Positions 58,930 through 64,000 of a stretch of 64,000 nucleotides of DNA are shown here, piece after piece (position 1 is the stretch's first letter; each line of letters begins with the position of its first letter). Source of the DNA: Rhodosorus marinus (taxonomy: Eukaryota > Rhodophyta > Stylonematophyceae > Stylonematales > Stylonemataceae). The stretch covers positions 2,437,001 through 2,501,000 of the forward strand of contig JAMWBK010000005.1 of the NCBI GenBank assembly GCA_029953675.1, given 5' to 3'. The notes beneath the pieces are model-generated. The model saw nothing but the letters and a program-made list of their open reading frames with translations. It had not been told where the DNA came from and did no database searches. The position numbers were made by a program, and so were the translations under genes.

Positions 58930-60872
58930 CTCTGCAATCCAAACCTTCTACCAAACAACTTCAAAAATTCTGAAAACACACAAACTAACTCTATCCACAA
59001 TCCAGTACCAAAACCCTCCAACTCAAGTCTCCGCCCCTTCCCCCGAACATCCATGCAGCTGCTTTTCACATTATCTCTCTTTCAAACCATCTCGGGTTGT
59101 TGAAAAGCCTTCATTTCACATCTACCAAACCCATTTTCCAATTTCTTGAATTAAAAACCGTCGATTCTCGTCCGAATTCTTACCATGAGAAAAAAACTGA
59201 AACAACTAAAAATATCTCGTGCCGGGGTGGCCCCTTCCCCCGACTCCGTTGGAGGAATGGGGTGGGCTCTCAATCCTCTGGCATCTGTTGAATTCGTTTA
59301 CACAGCAAGGAGCCTTGTTCGATCTAAGATGCTCTCTTTGTCATTAGCATCATCATAGATCCCTTTCCTACTCACTTCTTAGTCCTTTCGGTCTGTTGTA
59401 GGTATAGAGCCCTTGAAAGAGTCACCGCGCTAGGCTACCAATCCTCAGTAGATGGGTAAATAGAGGTGCCCCCAAAGCGGTCGACGGACAGGGTTTTTAG
59501 GATAGGTTCTTTTGGCGATGTAAAAAATATATATATTTCTTCGATAAGTCTCCGTTGTCCGTTAATTGACGAAAAATTAGTTTGAATTATTTTATAATTT
59601 ACGCTCCCGGCTGGATTTCACCAATCATCGTGAATGAGCATCGCGCTCGAAGAAAAGCCAAAAAAAGGCCGTTCATTGGTTTACACAGATTCTTCACTTT
59701 TCGCCGAGAATTAATGGATTTTCGAGTACATTCTAGTTTGTTTTTACTTTCTTCTAAGTTTCCTATACTTCGGACATTCTTTCTGGCTTCTTTTCATTGG
59801 TAGAAACAACGCCTCCTACGAAAAACAAATAATCCAACCAGCAAGCGTCAGCGATGATTTGAAAATGTCTGTTTTCAGACTTATTTTTCATAGCCAACCA
59901 ATTCTCCCTGAATACGAAAGCAGTCAATTGTTAACCAATAATGTAGCTCCAGACATAAATATGGAAATATTTCAACTAGTTCATAAAATAATATTGACTG
60001 AATTATGCGACAGCCTGTCCAACTATAATCTCGGGTCGGCGCGTAACAAACTAGTCTCTGTGACCACAATCAGATACTAGTACACAGACTAGATGTACTA
60101 TTTGGCCATTTAGACTTGCCCTCTTGGATGTGTATTTGTTTCGTAGTTTTGCCGCGATATATAGAAACCGCGGATTTCCGGCTTGTGGAGGAGGGGATAA
60201 CATAGTACGCACAACTACCTTCAGTATAGACAACATAGCGTACTAATAAAAAGTTCATGGGGTTTTTGCTTTATTTGTAACTGTATGCGGGGGGGGGGGA
60301 GAGAGAGGTTGGACTCCGCACCTGAAAAAAGGAAAGCAAAAGGGTCCAGGCTTCTTTTCCAAAGCCTACCCGCCAAAACACTGAATTCTCGAAGGGAGGA
60401 AATCTACACATGTACGATTGGCAGATTGGCATCAGATGCCGTGTGCCTTCAGACGCTGTCAGAACCTCTAGGGCCAGGCTGGGCCTTCGCTGTGGCGTCC
60501 GTAGTCATCAAATCTCTTGCAGCTTGATGCTCTTGCAAGAGACTAGGCCATTTTCACTTCGTTAAATCAGCCCGGATCAGGATCAGGGCTTCCAGGGATA
60601 CGTGCTATCCTGTGCACGCCTGGGCCACCTAGATGCCTGGAAGGTTGGGATTTTGGATAGATGTTCATTGCTGTGAAAGAGATGGTGCGACGGGGTGAAG
60701 ATGAGGTTTGCTGAGAGGGGAATGCTTTTTTGTTGTTGGGATGAAGCTATTCAGTACACAATTAGGTTATCTAGTTCATCGATTTAAAAGCTTTTGAAAA
60801 TAGCCTGTTTCGCTTTTCACTTGACTGGAGACGGGTGGTGGCGGTGGTGAGGTTGCTTGATTTACGTCAAAG
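58930..60872. other. Gene-poor gap between divergent genes
   Basis: From 58930 to about 59150 the + strand is C/A-rich (G/T-rich leader of PPi-PFK). The middle has AT-rich patches (59520-60250), and a G run lies near 60291. From about 60640 to 60860 the + strand is G/T-rich (leader of AP-1 sigma). No conserved frame is visible. Confidence 0.45.
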
Positions 60873-61601
60873 ATGGTAGGTGTTATTCATACTTTCTTCT
60901 CGAGACCTGTCGAAGACGGGAGCTTTCCTTTATTGGGAACGTGTCTGTTCTGCTTGTCGTTCTCATAGCTCTGGCTTTCTGTTATGCTATTGGGGAACTC
61001 GGTGACTAACTTTCAATGTTTGCGTTGCTTGCTGCCACAGATGCAGTATTTTCTTTTGGTTAATCGTCAGGGCGTTGTTCGCCTAGCGAAGTGGTTTCAG
61101 CCATATTCACAGAAAGACAGGAATAAGATCTTGAGGGAGATAACTAATTTCGTCATTACTCGACAGAACAAAATGTGCAATTTTGTCGAGTGGAAGGATG
61201 TCAAGCTTGTATACAAGAGGTATCCAGTTTCATTGCCGTCGTGTTATAATCTGTTATGCTGACGTAAAGTTTAGTATGCTTAATAGTTTGATATGATCAC
61301 TACTCTCCGTAGGTATGCCAGTCTCTACGCGGTGGTTGCCATCGATCCTGACGACAACGAGCTCATTACACTTGATATGCTCCATCTCTACGTGGAGACC
61401 CTCGACCGGTACTTTGGAAACGTCTGTGAGCTTGACATAATATTCAACTTCCACCGTGCCTACTACATACTCGACGAAATCTTGCTGGGCGGGGAGCTCC
61501 AAGACTCGAACAAACGGGCGCCGCTGCACGCCGCATACGAAGGAGATGCGCTTGCGGAGAAGGTGCCGGAATACGCTCCAAAGTCTTACCACAGGAAGTG
61601 A
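60873..61601 (+). CDS. AP1S: AP-1 clathrin adaptor sigma subunit
   Basis: The sigma subunit is the small chain of the heterotetrameric AP-1 adaptor that sorts cargo at the trans-Golgi and endosomes. Exons 61041-61219 and 61313-61601 code 155 residues. An upstream ATG at 60873-60875 sits directly against a GTAGGT donor and would add one Met, giving the usual MMxF-like N-terminus (156 residues). Without it, the ATG at 61041 just after an acceptor serves. QYFLLVNRQGVVRLAKWFQP, MCNFVEWKDVKLVYKRYASL, CELDIIFNFHRAYYILDE and LGGELQDSNKR match AP-1 sigma better than AP-2, AP-3 or AP-4. The last 25 residues are variable. It ends 106 nt before the end of the DHHC gene on the other strand. Confidence 0.94.
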
Positions 61602-61707
61602 ATCCACGGGGAAAGCTCAAAATTCGGAAACGCGGGAGACAGGGTTGACGCAATCGCGTCGAAAATCTTTCCATATAGGATCAATCAGCAGCTTCCTGTG
61701 CATCCCG

Positions 61708-62933
61708 TTATACCCGCTCGATTCGTAGACCGGGTTTCACGGATTCAGGACGGAAGACTTCTCGAAAATTGTTCTTCCAACCGCGGTCATAAATATTTTT
61801 CCACGTCCCCTTGGGATTGGTTTGGAATGGTAGATACTCCGTGATCGCTATTCCCTGAAGAGTGGCGGAGTGCGAACAAGAAGGTTCAAGCGCTCATGTA
61901 ATTAGATGATCGCTCGGGTTTTGAACCGTGCAAGTGTATAAACAAATGAACGAGGTTTCTTTCATAAGGAATGCGTACATGTTCGTTGATCTGCTGCTTC
62001 AGCACTGGTGTGAGGGCACTAAGCTTCCATGACTCGTTTGTGGTAACGTTCCTTCGGATCAAAGTCAGCTGGTAAAGAAGTAGAGCCAACACCGTCAACG
62101 CGAGAATCAACAGCACGATGGAAAGTAATAGCAGGCGACGTTCCAGCTGCGCTGCGCGGCGTAGAACGGCACCCAAAGCCTTCTCTTTCGCTCCTCCTTC
62201 AAGGGTCACGAGGAAATCTTCATGAACAGAGACCACCACAGTCTGGAAGCAGAGAAGCGCCCCGTGACCAAGCATGTATGTGTGGTACGCTAGAAAGAGG
62301 AGGAAAAATCGATGGTTTTCCAAGCCGATACAAGTTGCAACCCAGCCGCAATGATGGTCGAACCTATCACGAAATCCGAACGGTCAACAATGAGAAAGGT
62401 TGAGTGCCATGAACTCTCCTGAACTGCGAGACCCCTCAAACATACCTGGAAACGCATCGGTTGCACAGTGCACAGTGTTTGGACCTAGCGGGCTTTTCGA
62501 ATAGACACGTCCCACAGTTGTTGCTCTCTTTGTACAAAAGACCATCATGTCTATACATTTCCAGGCAACTGAGAACGAAAGTCAATTTCAGCCGGAGAAC
62601 GTCGTTTCAGCAGTGCGAAAAACCGCTTCAACTGGTGTGCTCCTCTCACCTGGAATGGTTTGCCAGTGAAATAGTTCCAGGGTCCCTTCGCGCCGTGTAC
62701 CACCAGCTAAGTACGGCCATGAGCAAGTGCGGAAACAGAGCCTCCCTCCGAGTCCTTGGGAAGGACTCCAGTGGCAGCCTAGGGCCGAGTACCTCCCAGA
62801 GAATGATCGCCAACGCGGAAACTACAGCAAAGTATCCAATCGGCATAATATGCTTCTCGAGAACAACCTCCATCGACGCCCACGACACATTTAGCCGCGA
62901 AAAGTATCTACTCCTATCCCTCCAGAGCCTCAT
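61708..62933 (-). CDS. DHHC-type protein S-acyltransferase
   Basis: DHHC enzymes transfer palmitate to cysteines of membrane-associated proteins. Four exons keep phase: 62933-62650, 62568-62446, 62363-61979 and 61854-61708, giving about 312 residues. The cysteine-rich domain is complete: [20 protein letters not shown], then [20 protein letters not shown], with the catalytic Cys in DHHC (about 138-141). The GWV after DHHC replaces the commoner WIN or PWV. Membrane helices flank it ([30 protein letters not shown] before; [19 protein letters not shown] and [20 protein letters not shown] after). TTNES is the TTxE motif, and the last exon supplies the [15 protein letters not shown] segment. The first exon may be preceded by another, because there is little before the first helix. 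Confidence 0.93.
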
Positions 62934-64000
62934 CCTTCCTCAATGTTCTATCCAAGGTGAGCAATAGGATTGGTCCCGATGAACGGTACACTCTACATTA
63001 TTTTCAGGATGATTCTGATGGTCATTCGAGATCCCTTCTTTCTTCAGTCCTTCATCGTTAGCTGCGGTTGTTTCGCGGTTTTACTCTGCAACCCTACCAC
63101 GCCCATGTCTCTGGGACTTCTCCAAGACGTCACTGCCAGATAGCTACTATCTTATCAGCGGTTTGAAGATGTTCGAGGGGTTAGCAAGCTGTGGAAGGTG
63201 GAATTTTCAATCACGGGTTCAATAAAAAAAATCTATGTACGGAAGTGTTGAACAGCAACTGCGGCACAACACGAGTTGTGCCTCACAGGGGTTGTATGGT
63301 TTCCGCCATCACATGCTCACTTGCTCCATCCTTTTCAACTGGGGTGCTGGGGAACTACAAAGAGTAGTAGACAAGTAAGAAATTACATACGGAGCAGCCT
63401 AGGAAGGTAAGCTTAGAAATATCGCTGTGCTTCTTTGTCTCTTAGTTCATTAATACAACGGCGATCAGTACCAGAGCTCGGGAAGACCCTTCCAAAACAA
63501 AATGCTTGCAGACGAGCACATACAAGGTAGACAATGGTCAATGTACCTCCAGCAAACAGGTGCTAAATCATCATGGCATTCTGTCCCTGCTTAGAGTGTC
63601 TCCAAAGCAGGCTCAACTCATCCTCACCACCCTCCAGTTGAATGCCATCACCCTGAAGCCCAAAGTCCACAGTGACCGTCAACGGCTAACGATACTCGCA
63701 ACATCACCCTGAAGTTGAAACTTATTTAAAAAAAAAGGTAACCGAGACAGAGGCGTCGAAACTGGGTAATCGAGCAGAATTCAACAAACAAAGTGGGAGG
63801 AATCAACCCGACCAAAATCTAGACATATTAGACAATAAATCTACCAAAAATTCCGTTCACGAACGTTGTAATTGTTCTTGTTATTCAAGCTTTATGCATA
63901 TTATGGTTTACTGGAAATAAATAGATTCATGTTTAGAAGAATTGGGTCCTACTTTTTGGTTCAGAATGTTTGTGGTCTTTGCAGGGAGATCGCGAGGTCT
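62934..64000. other. No gene recognised; window end
   Basis: This is upstream of the DHHC gene. Short open frames lack motifs. A CATCACCCTGAAG phrase occurs twice near 63646 and 63701. An A run lies near 63727. Confidence 0.4.

Overview
This is eukaryotic nuclear DNA. Every large gene is split by short spliceosomal introns, mostly about 60-200 nt, with GT(A/G)AGT-like donors and (C/T)AG acceptors, and the proteins are typical eukaryotic ones: GSK3, a CDKC-type kinase, Rpn2, MLH1, UTP7/WDR46, a GRIP golgin, AP-1 sigma and a DHHC acyltransferase. Several genes point to a plastid-bearing organism: a monofunctional shikimate kinase with a basic leader, a PPi-dependent phosphofructokinase, an ABC1K kinase, a bacterial-type B12-binding-like radical SAM protein and a bacterial-type MnSOD. 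Multicellular plant or animal features are absent. The best guess is a unicellular alga, possibly a red alga. That taxonomic call is inference only.

I could assemble nineteen genes, checking exon by exon that reading phase is kept. From left to right they are: GSK3 (-), carnosine N-methyltransferase (+), mitochondrial enoyl reductase-like MDR (-), a type I membrane protein with a propeller-like ectodomain (+), shikimate kinase (-), ABC1K (-), proteasome Rpn2 (+), a small C2H2 finger protein (-), MnSOD (+), NAD(P)HX epimerase (-), GRIP golgin (+), a CCCH-finger protein (-), UTP7 (-), a CDKC-like kinase (-), radical SAM protein (+), MLH1 (+), PPi-PFK (-), AP-1 sigma (+) and a DHHC palmitoyltransferase (-). 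Many sit in tail-to-tail pairs with short gaps (106-522 nt). The genes do not form a pathway; this is ordinary housekeeping neighbourhood DNA.

Gene-dense stretches (17.3-20.5, 23.4-28.6, 34.1-36.1, 38.0-45.7, 46.8-48.5, 49.8-58.9 kb) alternate with gene-poor ones (7.8-11.8, 20.5-23.4, 28.6-34.1, 58.9-60.9, 63-64 kb). The gene-poor DNA holds a perfect 26-bp palindrome with a related half-copy nearby, two more palindromes, a diverged inverted repeat whose arms both keep a reading frame, and a roughly 50-bp minisatellite.

The most systematic unexplained signal is compositional. About 13 of the 19 genes have a leader/promoter of 150-400 nt that is strongly G/T-rich on the coding strand (seen as C/A-rich on the + strand for minus genes). 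I found no clear novel multi-gene system. No tRNA, rRNA, CRISPR array or complete transposon was recognised. Exon boundaries come from reading splice sites and phase by eye, so single-base errors are possible.
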